From NCBI GenBank assembly GCA_946413885.1, contig CAMKMK010000002.1:1-35689 (forward strand): DNA of 35,689 bases, written 5' to 3'. This DNA comes from an uncultured Prevotellaceae bacterium (lineage in GTDB: Bacteria; Bacteroidota; Bacteroidia; Bacteroidales; Bacteroidaceae). Each line of letters starts with the position of its first letter. Position 1 is the stretch's first letter. The notes below the pieces were generated by a model. It had not been told where the DNA came from. It did not search any database and was given only the letters and a program-made list of their open reading frames with translations. This document shows, in pieces, positions 24,681 through 35,689 of this stretch. The position numbers were made by a program, and so were the translations under genes.

Positions 24681-26597
24681 ATGGCTAAAAATAGAATAAA
24701 CAAGTATATCGGAGCATTTGCACTGGGAGCTGTCATCATGGCAATCCCCAGTTGCTCTGACACCTGGGATTCTCACTACGGAACCGTCAACGAGGAGAGT
24801 GAGATAGCAACCCAGACTTTGTGGGAGCAGATCCAAAGCAATCCCAATTTGAGCCGTTTTGCTACCATTGCTCAGAGGGCCAAGTACTACAGGGATGAGA
24901 CTCACCCCATAGCAACCTATACTTTCGCAGACATCCTGAGCAGTAATCGGGTTACCACCGTATGGGCACCCGAGAACGACTGCTTCACCGATGCCGAGTA
25001 TAACACATGGCTCGAGAGATGTGAGACAGACGGCTATAACGTACAGCAGCAATTGTTGGGTAACCACATTGCTCTATGGCGTCACGTGCTTAGTGGCGAC
25101 AGCATTGACACCCTGAAGATGATCAACAGCAAGAACCTCATCTTTGACCGCAAGGCAAGAACCCTTCAGGGACGCCCAATCAATTTGTGCAATATTCCTG
25201 CCACAAATGGTACTTTGCATACCTTGAAAGGTGGTACTACACCTTTTGATTGGAACTTCTACGAGTACATCAAGTTTGCTGGTACACTACCCCTCTTCCG
25301 CGAATATATCGTAGGTAAGGATACCACTTATTTCGTGCCAGGTTCTTCTATTGAAGGTTTGCCCGACGAGAATGGTAACCCAACGTATGTGGATAGTGTT
25401 TACTACACCTCCAACCAGTTATTCCGCACCAGATCCTATCTGCCCCCCAACAATTCAGATCTCTGGATGATGGCAGAAGAAGGTTTCGGAGCAAACCTGG
25501 AAGCTGAGGACTCCATGTTCATCATGCTTCTTCCCACCGATGCAGCGTGGGCTGAGGCAAAGGAAAAACTGTCACAGTACTACATCTATTCTCCCATCTA
25601 TTCTGACAAGCAGAAGGGAAACAACAACTCACCCAACCAGACCGAGGAAGGCGATCCTGATTCTCTGCAGAAGATGAGTCTCGAGATGGATTTGATTTCA
25701 CCATTGGTTTTCAACATCCACAAGCAGCCCAAGATCGGTGGTCAGAAGACAGGTACTCCTTGGACCATGGAATACTTCGTTGAGACCAAGGGTGCCGAGG
25801 CAGAATATCTGCTCAACACTTTCGGAGACACCCTCCGTGCCACCGATTTGTGGGACCAGACAACTCTCTTCAACGGAAAGGTTGTTGAGATGAGTAATGG
25901 CTATGGATACGAGATTGAGCATTGGAACTTCCCAAGTCATTTCTACAAACCCGACGTAGAGGTTGAAATGAGCACAGGTGTATTCTACAACTACGCCAAC
26001 AACTACACGGGTACAGGTAGATTGCAGACCTTCAGCAACGCAGCATTCGCAGACGTAGTTGCAGAGCATGGCAAGGTAAGCCGCAACAACTTCTATGTAA
26101 TGGGACCCCAAGGAACCGGTACGAACCCCAAGGGTGAAGTCAAGCTGAAAGGAAACTTCAACGAAGCATACGTTCCCTATGCAGAAGTAATGAGTGGAAC
26201 TTATGACGTCTATCTGGTCATGGTACCTTATTACTACATTCAGATCGCTGGTGGTGACACCCTGATCACAGATACTTTGGCAAACAAGATCAACCTGCAG
26301 ATCAGCTACAACAACGGTGTTGCCCGCGACGCTACTTCTAACCGTGTTACGGTAACCTACGATGGTGTAAACGTTGATACACTCTTATGTATCCCCGATT
26401 TCACTTTCCCATACTCGTACAAGAACCTGCGTCACAGCTATCCCACTCTGATCATCCAGGGTGCTCCAACATCCTCTGAGATCCGTACCGGTAAGTACAC
26501 ACGTACCTTGTGTATTGACCGTATCATTCTGAAGAGCAAGGAGAACCAGTCAATCATAGAAATCGACCCTAATGACACAGAAGACAATGAAAACTAG
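24681..26597 (+). CDS. FAS1 lipoprotein with C-terminal beta-sandwich
   Basis: 638-aa predicted surface lipoprotein. The signal peptide ends in MAIPSC with Cys25, followed by SD. Two FAS1-like modules are seen. The first (about 45-185) is degenerate, with VTTVWAPENDCF as its H1-type box. The second (about 186-415) has SMFIMLLPTDAAW. Residues about 425-625 are a separate beta-rich domain (GTYDVYLVMVPYYYIQI ... CIDRIILKSK), resembling the C-terminal domain of the orphan FAS1 protein encoded at 177-2303. It differs from the four-module FAS1 protein at the operon start, so the two SusC/D pairs have distinct FAS1 partners. The gene overlaps the next susC-like gene by 11 nt (26 nt if that gene starts at 26572), so the two are probably coupled. 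Confidence 0.85.
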   Translation: MAKNRINKYIGAFALGAVIMAIPSCSDTWDSHYGTVNEESEIATQTLWEQIQSNPNLSRFATIAQRAKYYRDETHPIATYTFADILSSNRVTTVWAPENDCFTDAEYNTWLERCETDGYNVQQQLLGNHIALWRHVLSGDSIDTLKMINSKNLIFDRKARTLQGRPINLCNIPATNGTLHTLKGGTTPFDWNFYEYIKFAGTLPLFREYIVGKDTTYFVPGSSIEGLPDENGNPTYVDSVYYTSNQLFRTRSYLPPNNSDLWMMAEEGFGANLEAEDSMFIMLLPTDAAWAEAKEKLSQYYIYSPIYSDKQKGNNNSPNQTEEGDPDSLQKMSLEMDLISPLVFNIHKQPKIGGQKTGTPWTMEYFVETKGAEAEYLLNTFGDTLRATDLWDQTTLFNGKVVEMSNGYGYEIEHWNFPSHFYKPDVEVEMSTGVFYNYANNYTGTGRLQTFSNAAFADVVAEHGKVSRNNFYVMGPQGTGTNPKGEVKLKGNFNEAYVPYAEVMSGTYDVYLVMVPYYYIQIAGGDTLITDTLANKINLQISYNNGVARDATSNRVTVTYDGVNVDTLLCIPDFTFPYSYKNLRHSYPTLIIQGAPTSSEIRTGKYTRTLCIDRIILKSKENQSIIEIDPNDTEDNEN

Positions 26598-29500
26598 AAT
26601 CAGCAATATATTCCTGCGCAAGACCTTCTGTACAGGTCTGTGCTTCATGGTGCTTTCCGGCTTGAGCATCACTAATGCAGTGGCTCAGGACGTAGAGGAG
26701 GAAGACTACGAAGAAGAAGTTGCCGTACGCCGCATTCAGAAGAAAAAACCGGAAAAGCAATATGAGATGAAGACCGTCAAGGGTGTCATCACCGATGACG
26801 CAACTGGCGAGCCTATGGGTGGTGTTCGTGTACAAGCCCTCAGTTTGGAGGCATATTCCACTCTGACCGAGGAAGATGGTACCTACACCCTGGAAATCCC
26901 CACCTTCTCAGATGCTCTCTATGTTTACGCTGAAGGCTACAATCCCTTGCAGATCGCTGTAAAGGATGGAAAGGCAGACGGTAAATTGATGACAACTCAT
27001 TTCATCCCCTTCTATCAGGATGGAACGACAATCACCTCTACCCGTACAGCAACAATTAACGAGAGCTCAAGTGTAGCTATCGAAACCGATATCCAGAATC
27101 TGCTCTCAGGTGATATCCATACCATCAGCCGAAGCGGTATTCCTGGTATGGGCGCTTACATGACCATCCGTGGTGTGAATTCAATCAATGCCAATGCCCA
27201 GCCTCTTATCATTCTGGATGGGAACATGATTGATCCCCAATACGACCGCACTACCCTGCACGAAGGTTATTACAATGACCTTCTGACAGCTTTGGATCCT
27301 GAGACCATCGAGAGTGTACAGGTTCTGAAGAACGGTACTGCACTCTATGGCGCGAAGGGTGGTAATGGTGTGATCATCATCAACACCAAGCGAGGCAAGA
27401 GCATGGCTACCAAGATTGGTGTCCGTATCTTCGGTGGTGTCGAATTGACGCCCAAGAAGTTGGATGTCATGTCTGGTGATCAGTACACTCTGTATTTGAA
27501 CGACATGGTCAGCACCATCAAGAACATGAATGTCAGTGCTTTGAGTAGCTATCGTTTCTTGGACAAGAGTCCCGGTAACTATTATCGCAACATATTCAAC
27601 AACAATACAGATTGGCAGAAGGACATGTACCAAAATGCATTCACTCAGAACTACAAGATCAATGTAGAAGGTGGTGATGACATTGGTATGTACGCCCTGT
27701 CATTGGGTTACACCAAGAGCGAGAGCACAGGTGTTGGTACTGACATGAACCGTTTGAACTTGCGTTTCAATACCGACATTAAGGTGTTCAGTAAGGTGAC
27801 CACAGGTTTGGATATCGCTTACAACCAGACAAGCTACAACATCCTCGACACGGGATGGAGCGAGAATTACGACATGCAGAACGTTGGTTCTACCAATGTG
27901 CTGGGTCTTATCCAGGCTCCTTTCATCAGCCCTTATTCTTATTATTATGATGAGTTCTCTACAGCAGCCTTGTCTTCAGACCGTCTGGCTCTCTCCAAGG
28001 AATATGCTGGAAAGTATGCCTCTACGGGTGGAACTTGGGTACAGAACCCCTTCCGATTTTCAAAGGATTTGGGAATCAACGAGGCTCAGCGTAACCCCTA
28101 CTGGATTATTGAGAATGGTAAGGGAAGCAACAAGAACTATGCTCAGTTGACCCAGATTCACTTGAACGTAAGTCCCAAGTACCAGATCAACAAGAATCTG
28201 TACATCAGCGACCGATTCAATTTCACCATGACTCGTAACAACGAGAAATATTTCCTCCCCATCAATGGTACCACACCGTACTATCTGACCGACCTGGGTA
28301 ACATCACTTCTGTATTGAAGACTCAGTTCGCAAAAGAGACCACGATGAACAATGACCTGCAGATCGGTTGGGGCAACAACTATGGTGCACATACCATCAA
28401 GGCATTCGGTGGCTGGCGTTACAACAACTACTCATATAGCTTCAACTACATGAGAGGTTACAACAACGAGAACGATAAACTGCCCAACCTGAGCAAGGAT
28501 ATGCAGTATATCAACTATGGTGGCACCAATGACAACTGGATCGACATGGCTTACTATTTGGATGCCAGCTATAACTTCAAGAATCGTTACTTTGCAGACT
28601 TTACCGTCAGCAGTCAGGCTGGTAGCCGTTTTGGTGACGACACCAAGGATGGTTTCCAACTGGGTGGCGTAAGTTGGGGCGTATTCCCATCTCTACAATT
28701 AGGTTGGTTGATCAGCAGCGAGAATTGGTTCCAATTGAAGGGTATCGACTATTTGAAACTGACCGCTGGTGTAGATCAGAGTGGTAACGATGACCTCGAT
28801 TACTACGCAGCCCGTACCTATTGGGAAAGCCAGCAGGTAACAGAAAACACCGTAGGTCTGTATCTGAAGAACATCGAGAACAGTACCATCCAGTGGGAGA
28901 CCACTACCAAGTACAACATTGCTCTCGAAGGTAACTTTCTCAACAACCGTCTATATGCAGGTGTTGACCTCTTCTGGCACAAAACAGACAATCTGTTGAC
29001 CGTAAAGGATCTGAGCTACATCTCTGGTATGACCAATTACTGGACCAATGAAGGCCAGTTGAAGAATAAAGGTTTTGAGTTCCATGTCAACACAGCTTTG
29101 ATCAACAAGAAGAACTGGCACTGGGAACTTGGTGCAAGCCTGGGTCACTACAACAACAAGCTCACCAAGCTGCCCAAGACGATCGACAACACCATCAAGT
29201 TCTACACCATCAATCCTGACGGCACTCAGAGCGGTAGTCCTTACACCACTCTCAATGGCTATACATCCAGTATTTATGGCAAGGACAATGTGCTGACCGC
29301 TGTCGGTTATGCTGTAGGCAGTTTCTATGGCTGGCAGACAAAGGGTGTCTTCGCCAACGAGGCAGAAGCAAGCAAGGCAGGTACACAAGGTTATCTGAAG
29401 TATCCTACCGGATTGGCTGAAGATCCCTATCGCGACTTCAAGGCTGGTGATGTTCATTTCGTGGATCAGAATGGTGATGGCGTTATTGATGATTCCGACA

Positions 29501-30021
29501 AGGTTGTCATCGGTAATCCTAACCCCGACATCTATGGTAACATCTTCACGGCTCTGACATGGAAAGACCTGCGTTTGGATGTCAACTTCAAGTACTCCTT
29601 AGGTAATGATGTTTACAACTATCAGCGCAGTATTCTGGAAGGTGCCAACACCACCTACAACCAGACTACGGCTGTACTGCGTCGCTGGACCTACGAGGGA
29701 CAGCAGACCGATATGCCTAAGGCATGCTACACCAACAGCGATGACTGGCGCAACAACGAGCGTATGTCAGACCGTTGGATTGAGGATGGCAGTTATCTGA
29801 AACTGAAGAACGTTCGTTTGACCTACACTGTTCCTTACCGCAACGACTGGTTGCTCGGTCTGAAGTTCTGGGGCGAGGCTAACAACCTCTTCACGTTGAC
29901 CAAGTATTTGGGCACTGATCCTGAAATGAGCAGCAAGAACAGTCCTCTCTACCAGGGAATCGACAATGGTTTGCTGCCCTATGGTCGTAGCTTTAACATA
30001 GGTGTTTCTATCAACTTGTAA
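26587..30021 (+). CDS. SusC/RagA-family TonB-dependent transporter (second)
   Basis: 1144 aa from the ATG at 26587; an in-frame ATG at 26572 would add five residues. A signal peptide ends near residue 34 (NAVAQD). An unusual charged stretch follows, acidic then basic (VEEEDYEEEV, then RRIQKKKPEK, about 36-58). The carboxypeptidase-regulatory-like domain spans about 62-135 (VKGVITDDATGEPMGGVRV). The plug (about 160-270) has TIRGVNSINANAQPLIILDG and VLKNGTALYGAKGGNGVI. I see no clear EVVV-type TonB box before the plug, so TonB may contact another segment. The barrel ends in SFNIGVSINL. A calcium-loop-like DQNGDGVIDDSD is near residue 960. It should form an importer with the SusD encoded 23 nt downstream. 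Confidence 0.93.
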   Translation: MKTRISNIFLRKTFCTGLCFMVLSGLSITNAVAQDVEEEDYEEEVAVRRIQKKKPEKQYEMKTVKGVITDDATGEPMGGVRVQALSLEAYSTLTEEDGTYTLEIPTFSDALYVYAEGYNPLQIAVKDGKADGKLMTTHFIPFYQDGTTITSTRTATINESSSVAIETDIQNLLSGDIHTISRSGIPGMGAYMTIRGVNSINANAQPLIILDGNMIDPQYDRTTLHEGYYNDLLTALDPETIESVQVLKNGTALYGAKGGNGVIIINTKRGKSMATKIGVRIFGGVELTPKKLDVMSGDQYTLYLNDMVSTIKNMNVSALSSYRFLDKSPGNYYRNIFNNNTDWQKDMYQNAFTQNYKINVEGGDDIGMYALSLGYTKSESTGVGTDMNRLNLRFNTDIKVFSKVTTGLDIAYNQTSYNILDTGWSENYDMQNVGSTNVLGLIQAPFISPYSYYYDEFSTAALSSDRLALSKEYAGKYASTGGTWVQNPFRFSKDLGINEAQRNPYWIIENGKGSNKNYAQLTQIHLNVSPKYQINKNLYISDRFNFTMTRNNEKYFLPINGTTPYYLTDLGNITSVLKTQFAKETTMNNDLQIGWGNNYGAHTIKAFGGWRYNNYSYSFNYMRGYNNENDKLPNLSKDMQYINYGGTNDNWIDMAYYLDASYNFKNRYFADFTVSSQAGSRFGDDTKDGFQLGGVSWGVFPSLQLGWLISSENWFQLKGIDYLKLTAGVDQSGNDDLDYYAARTYWESQQVTENTVGLYLKNIENSTIQWETTTKYNIALEGNFLNNRLYAGVDLFWHKTDNLLTVKDLSYISGMTNYWTNEGQLKNKGFEFHVNTALINKKNWHWELGASLGHYNNKLTKLPKTIDNTIKFYTINPDGTQSGSPYTTLNGYTSSIYGKDNVLTAVGYAVGSFYGWQTKGVFANEAEASKAGTQGYLKYPTGLAEDPYRDFKAGDVHFVDQNGDGVIDDSDKVVIGNPNPDIYGNIFTALTWKDLRLDVNFKYSLGNDVYNYQRSILEGANTTYNQTTAVLRRWTYEGQQTDMPKACYTNSDDWRNNERMSDRWIEDGSYLKLKNVRLTYTVPYRNDWLLGLKFWGEANNLFTLTKYLGTDPEMSSKNSPLYQGIDNGLLPYGRSFNIGVSINL

Positions 30022-30044
30022 AAAAAATAAAGATATACACGGAT

Positions 30045-32315
30045 ATGAAAAGAAAATCCATTATCAGTCTGCTTATCTTCAGCATGGGTCTCGGCATGAT
30101 GACCACTTCATGCGAGGATATGCTGTCACCCGACAGTGAGCGCCATTCATACACCGTGGCTCAGGATACCCTCTACTCTTATTGGGGTATCTTGAAGTCA
30201 CTGCAGAATGTGGCTGAGCGTTACATCATTCTGGGTGAGTGCCGCGCTGATTTGGTCGGCGGCACAAGCTATGTCAGCGATACCATCAATGCTATCCTGA
30301 ACTTTGGACAGAATGGTTATGCTGAGAAGTATAAGGATGGTAGTTGCCGTTATCTGAAAGCCAGCGACTATTATCACATCATCAACAGTTGCAACAGTTA
30401 CATTGCACGTTGCGATACCATTCGTACCACAGGTACCCTCCAGCCTTACATGCTGAAGGAGTATGCTCAGGTAGAAGCCATCCGCGCATGGACCTATCTC
30501 CAGTTGGTTCAGGTTTACGGCAGAGTACCCTTCTATCTGGAGCCTATGCTGACTACGGATGACATCAACGAGTTCATGAGCAACCCCAATCACCCGACTG
30601 TTACTACCGACAATCTGGTTGACATGCTGGGTGACCGTCTGCAAGCTATGTGCAAGGTTGAGAAGCTTTATGGCTATCCTCAATATGAAAATTATGGTAG
30701 AACCCGTACTGTTTGCCACAGCACCAAGTGCATGTTCCCCACCTATCTGGTATTGGGAGACCTCTATCTTGCAAAGGGTGATGCTGCATCTTGTGCCAAG
30801 GCTGCACAGTGCTACTATGACTACATTACTTACCTGCCACCTGAGACCAACTCCATTACTCCCTATTGTGGTCCTTTGAGAGTCAGCTATTACAGTATTG
30901 GTAACATCATGGAGGGTGAGGATGAGCCCGATTACATCCGCACTGGTAACCCTTACACAGAGAGTGGCAAGGTAAGCTACAGCACCGAAGCCATCACTTG
31001 CATCCCCAGCAGCACCAACAAATTGTGGGGTACCGTACTCACAGGTGTTAACCAATTGTTCGGCTTCAATGCTACCATCAGCGTATCTACCTATAGAAAC
31101 AGTAATACTACCGACAATGAGGATGATGATGTCATGACGAGTTCCTCCATATCTCTAAGCATGAACATGGACCGCGAGTTGACTGCCAGCAAGGGTTATG
31201 AGGCTCTCTGTGACTCTCAGAAGTATGAGTGCTACATTGGTACCAGTACTGACCCCATGACTGAACTGATTGTTCTTCCTGACGTAGGCGATGCCCGTCG
31301 ATCCTGGACTCCCGAGTACATTATATACAATGGCGATGAAATGCAGTACGGTCACTTCGTAACGAAGCAGAATCCAGGCGGCAGTTTCACCACTTGCTAT
31401 CCTATGATCTACCGCAAAGCTACCGTATGGCTGCGCTATGCTGAGGCACTCAACCGTGCAGGTTATCCCAGCTATGCATTCGCTATCCTGAAGAGTGGCC
31501 TTTGCAACAACGACAACTGGTACCCCGATCCTGAGACCGATTATGCAATCAAGGACACCATCTTCTGCTATCCTTACGAATACACCAAGGATGAGGAGAC
31601 TATCCAGGATACAGTTCGCGCTACAGGTCGTGAAGCTTTCGTTGCTGCCCTGCAGAAGTTAGTTGCTGAGGAGAAATTGGCAGAGGAAAACTTCAAGGAA
31701 AAAGATGTATTCATAGAGGCAGCTTCCACCTACAACTATCCCGACGAGACAGCAACCGCAGTTTGCTATTATCTGGATAAGCGTGAGGTTTCCAACCTGC
31801 CTCCTTACATGGACTACACTTCTGCTCAGATGAAGACCAATATTACCTCAGTTCCCATCATTTACAAACTCGACACTTATGCAAATGGATATAGTATGAC
31901 CTCATATCCCAGTGGTACAAGTGTAGGTGAGAACTATCTGACAGCAGGTATCCACAGCCGTGGTTGTGGCCGTATCGCTTACGACGAGCGCAACAGCTCC
32001 TTCAATTACGTTGATCAGGTAGCTAAGAAGGTAAAGGAGAATCACGGTATCAACTTGACCAAGAACGACATCTACAGCGGCGACTATGACGACTTCGTTA
32101 AGGAAGCTGTTGAGGACTTGATCATCGACGAGATGGGTCTGGAGTTGGCATTCGAGGGTACACGTTTCTTCGATTTGACTCGCGTTGCTCATCGCCGCAA
32201 CGACCCCAGCTATTTCGCAAAGCATGTTGCCAAGCGTAATGGCGAAATGGACATGAATCTCTACAACATCCTGTTGAACGAGAAGAACTGGTACCTCCCC
32301 TTCCCTGAGGAATAA
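30045..32315 (+). CDS. Large SusD/RagB-family surface lipoprotein (second)
   Basis: 756 aa, well above the usual 500-600. The signal peptide ends in TTSC with Cys23 followed by ED. The N-terminal half shows the SusD helical pattern with AQVEAIRAWTYLQLVQVYGRVPFYLEP (about 145-170). The conserved C-terminal segment LGLELAFEGTRFFDLTRVAHRR-like sequence and the ending WYLPFPEE are typical of SusD. Between YRKATVWLRYAEALNRAGY and that end lies an extra stretch of some 180-200 residues, rich in acidic residues and tyrosine, which probably forms added loops or a small domain near the binding face. It is last in the operon and is followed 25 nt later by a strong terminator. The substrate is unknown. 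Confidence 0.9.
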   Translation: MKRKSIISLLIFSMGLGMMTTSCEDMLSPDSERHSYTVAQDTLYSYWGILKSLQNVAERYIILGECRADLVGGTSYVSDTINAILNFGQNGYAEKYKDGSCRYLKASDYYHIINSCNSYIARCDTIRTTGTLQPYMLKEYAQVEAIRAWTYLQLVQVYGRVPFYLEPMLTTDDINEFMSNPNHPTVTTDNLVDMLGDRLQAMCKVEKLYGYPQYENYGRTRTVCHSTKCMFPTYLVLGDLYLAKGDAASCAKAAQCYYDYITYLPPETNSITPYCGPLRVSYYSIGNIMEGEDEPDYIRTGNPYTESGKVSYSTEAITCIPSSTNKLWGTVLTGVNQLFGFNATISVSTYRNSNTTDNEDDDVMTSSSISLSMNMDRELTASKGYEALCDSQKYECYIGTSTDPMTELIVLPDVGDARRSWTPEYIIYNGDEMQYGHFVTKQNPGGSFTTCYPMIYRKATVWLRYAEALNRAGYPSYAFAILKSGLCNNDNWYPDPETDYAIKDTIFCYPYEYTKDEETIQDTVRATGREAFVAALQKLVAEEKLAEENFKEKDVFIEAASTYNYPDETATAVCYYLDKREVSNLPPYMDYTSAQMKTNITSVPIIYKLDTYANGYSMTSYPSGTSVGENYLTAGIHSRGCGRIAYDERNSSFNYVDQVAKKVKENHGINLTKNDIYSGDYDDFVKEAVEDLIIDEMGLELAFEGTRFFDLTRVAHRRNDPSYFAKHVAKRNGEMDMNLYNILLNEKNWYLPFPEE

Positions 32316-32340
32316 GATTGAATCTTACATCTATAACAGA

Positions 32341-32369
32341 AAATCCCCAAGCCACTTGGGGATTTTTTT
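32341..32369 (+). terminator. Strong rho-independent terminator of the FAS1-SusCD operon
   Basis: AAATCCCCAAG (32341-32351) and CTTGGGGATTT (32355-32365) form a perfect 11-bp stem with a CCA loop, and a run of seven T ends at 32369. It lies 25 nt after the second susD stop codon. Confidence 0.93.
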
Positions 32370-32420
32370 GTTACCTGTACTCTACCCTCTATCAACCACA
32401 TCAGTAACAAAGGAAAAACA

Positions 32421-32540
32421 CAACGTGTTGAGTCGGTAAAGACAACACGTTGAAACTGCAAAGACAACACGTTGTGTTTGGGTTTTCAACACGTTGTCTT
32501 GATGGTTTCAACGTGTCGCGTTTTCACTCACGACTGGTTG
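32421..32540. repeat. Array of a 10-bp quasi-palindrome at exact 22-bp pitch
   Basis: The core CAACACGTTG, or its complement-type CAACGTGTTG, occurs at 32421, 32443, 32465, 32487 and 32509 (the last as CAACGTGTCG), so every interval is exactly 22 bp. A degenerate copy, CGACTGGTTG, sits at 32531, one more step along. Each core has CAAC and GTTG half-sites around a central AC or GT. The 12-nt spacers vary: the first two end in AAAGA and the next two end in GTTTT or GGTTT. AAAGACAACACGTTG is a 15-bp direct repeat at 32438 and 32460. The array occupies the gene-free, convergent interval between two terminators. Function unknown: it could be a protein-binding array, an interspersed repeat family or a nucleoid site. 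Confidence 0.8.
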
Positions 32541-32570
32541 CCATAAACGAGAGCATTTTATAGAGGAAAC

Positions 32571-32620
32571 GGCACAAAAGAACAACAGCTATACGCTTCG
32601 CTTGAAGTATATAGCTGTTG
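32571..32620 (-). terminator. Rho-independent terminator of the beta-galactosidase gene
   Basis: CAACAGCTATA (32583-32593) pairs perfectly with TATAGCTGTTG (32610-32620). Read on the minus strand, the 11-bp stem is followed by a T-rich run (TTGTTCTTTTG), as expected for termination of the gene that ends at 32665. Confidence 0.75.
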
Positions 32621-32631
32621 ATGCTATACCA

Positions 32632-32649
32632 TCAGGTATTTCTACCTGA
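32632..32649. other. Small inverted repeat after the beta-galactosidase stop codon
   Basis: TCAGGTA (32632-32638) and TACCTGA (32643-32649) form a 7-bp stem with a 4-nt loop, 16 nt after the minus-strand stop codon and before the main terminator. It may protect the mRNA 3' end. The rest of the 349-nt gap between 32316 and 32664 holds only the terminators and the repeat array; no gene is seen there. Confidence 0.5.
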
Positions 32650-32664
32650 AATTTATCGAAAGTT

Positions 32665-35689
<3,025 letters not shown>

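Noticed and set aside
32313-32327. Palindrome TAAGATT-G-AATCTTA at the second susD stop codon
   Set aside because: A one-base loop cannot form an RNA hairpin well, and the strong terminator is just downstream; no role can be supported.
32421-32540. Possible CRISPR array
   Set aside because: The unit is only 22 bp with a 10-bp core and 12-nt spacers, far below CRISPR repeat and spacer sizes, and no cas gene is present.

Overview
The window looks like a chromosomal segment of a member of the Bacteroidota, most likely Bacteroidales and probably a Prevotella-like genus. The reasons are SusC/SusD pairs, the fused lpxC-fabZ gene, promoters with a TAnnTTTG -7 box, start sites without strong Shine-Dalgarno sequences, and acidic residues straight after lipoprotein cysteines. 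The genus is an inference from gene content. No rRNA, tRNA, IS element, phage gene or CRISPR was seen.

Layout. (1) 1-3283: the tail of an unknown gene and a terminator, then an orphan fasciclin (FAS1) lipoprotein gene on + facing a gene for a secreted protein of unknown function on -. (2) 3446-11425: a dense housekeeping block on + with purM-like, a 32-codon membrane microprotein that overlaps prfA, prfA, pyrF, lpxD, lpxC-fabZ, lpxA, a small acidic pRiA4b ORF-3-like gene and miaA. It combines purine and pyrimidine synthesis, translation termination, lipid A synthesis and tRNA modification. (3) 11479-15941: a class A penicillin-binding protein overlapping a PIF1-like helicase with TPR repeats by 4 nt. 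(4) 16181-32315: a 16-kb apparent operon in the order FAS1 lipoprotein, SusC, SusD, FAS1 lipoprotein, SusC, SusD, with one visible promoter and one strong terminator. (5) 32316-32664: a convergent 3' region with terminators for both strands and, between them, a 10-bp quasi-palindrome repeated at an exact 22-bp pitch. (6) 32665-35689: a GH2 beta-galactosidase on -, cut at its 5' end by the window edge.

The part most likely to be under-described is region 4. Two TonB-dependent SusC/SusD importers are each preceded by a large FAS1 lipoprotein, and no glycosidase, peptidase, sulfatase or regulator lies in the transcription unit. The FAS1 proteins may be extra surface subunits that capture or hold a ligand for the importers. 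This is inference; the substrate cannot be read from the sequence. All six genes appear to use codons typical of high expression, unlike the orphan FAS1 gene at 177-2303.

The second notable signal is the 22-bp-phased array at 32421-32540: five clear copies and one degenerate copy in an otherwise gene-free stretch.
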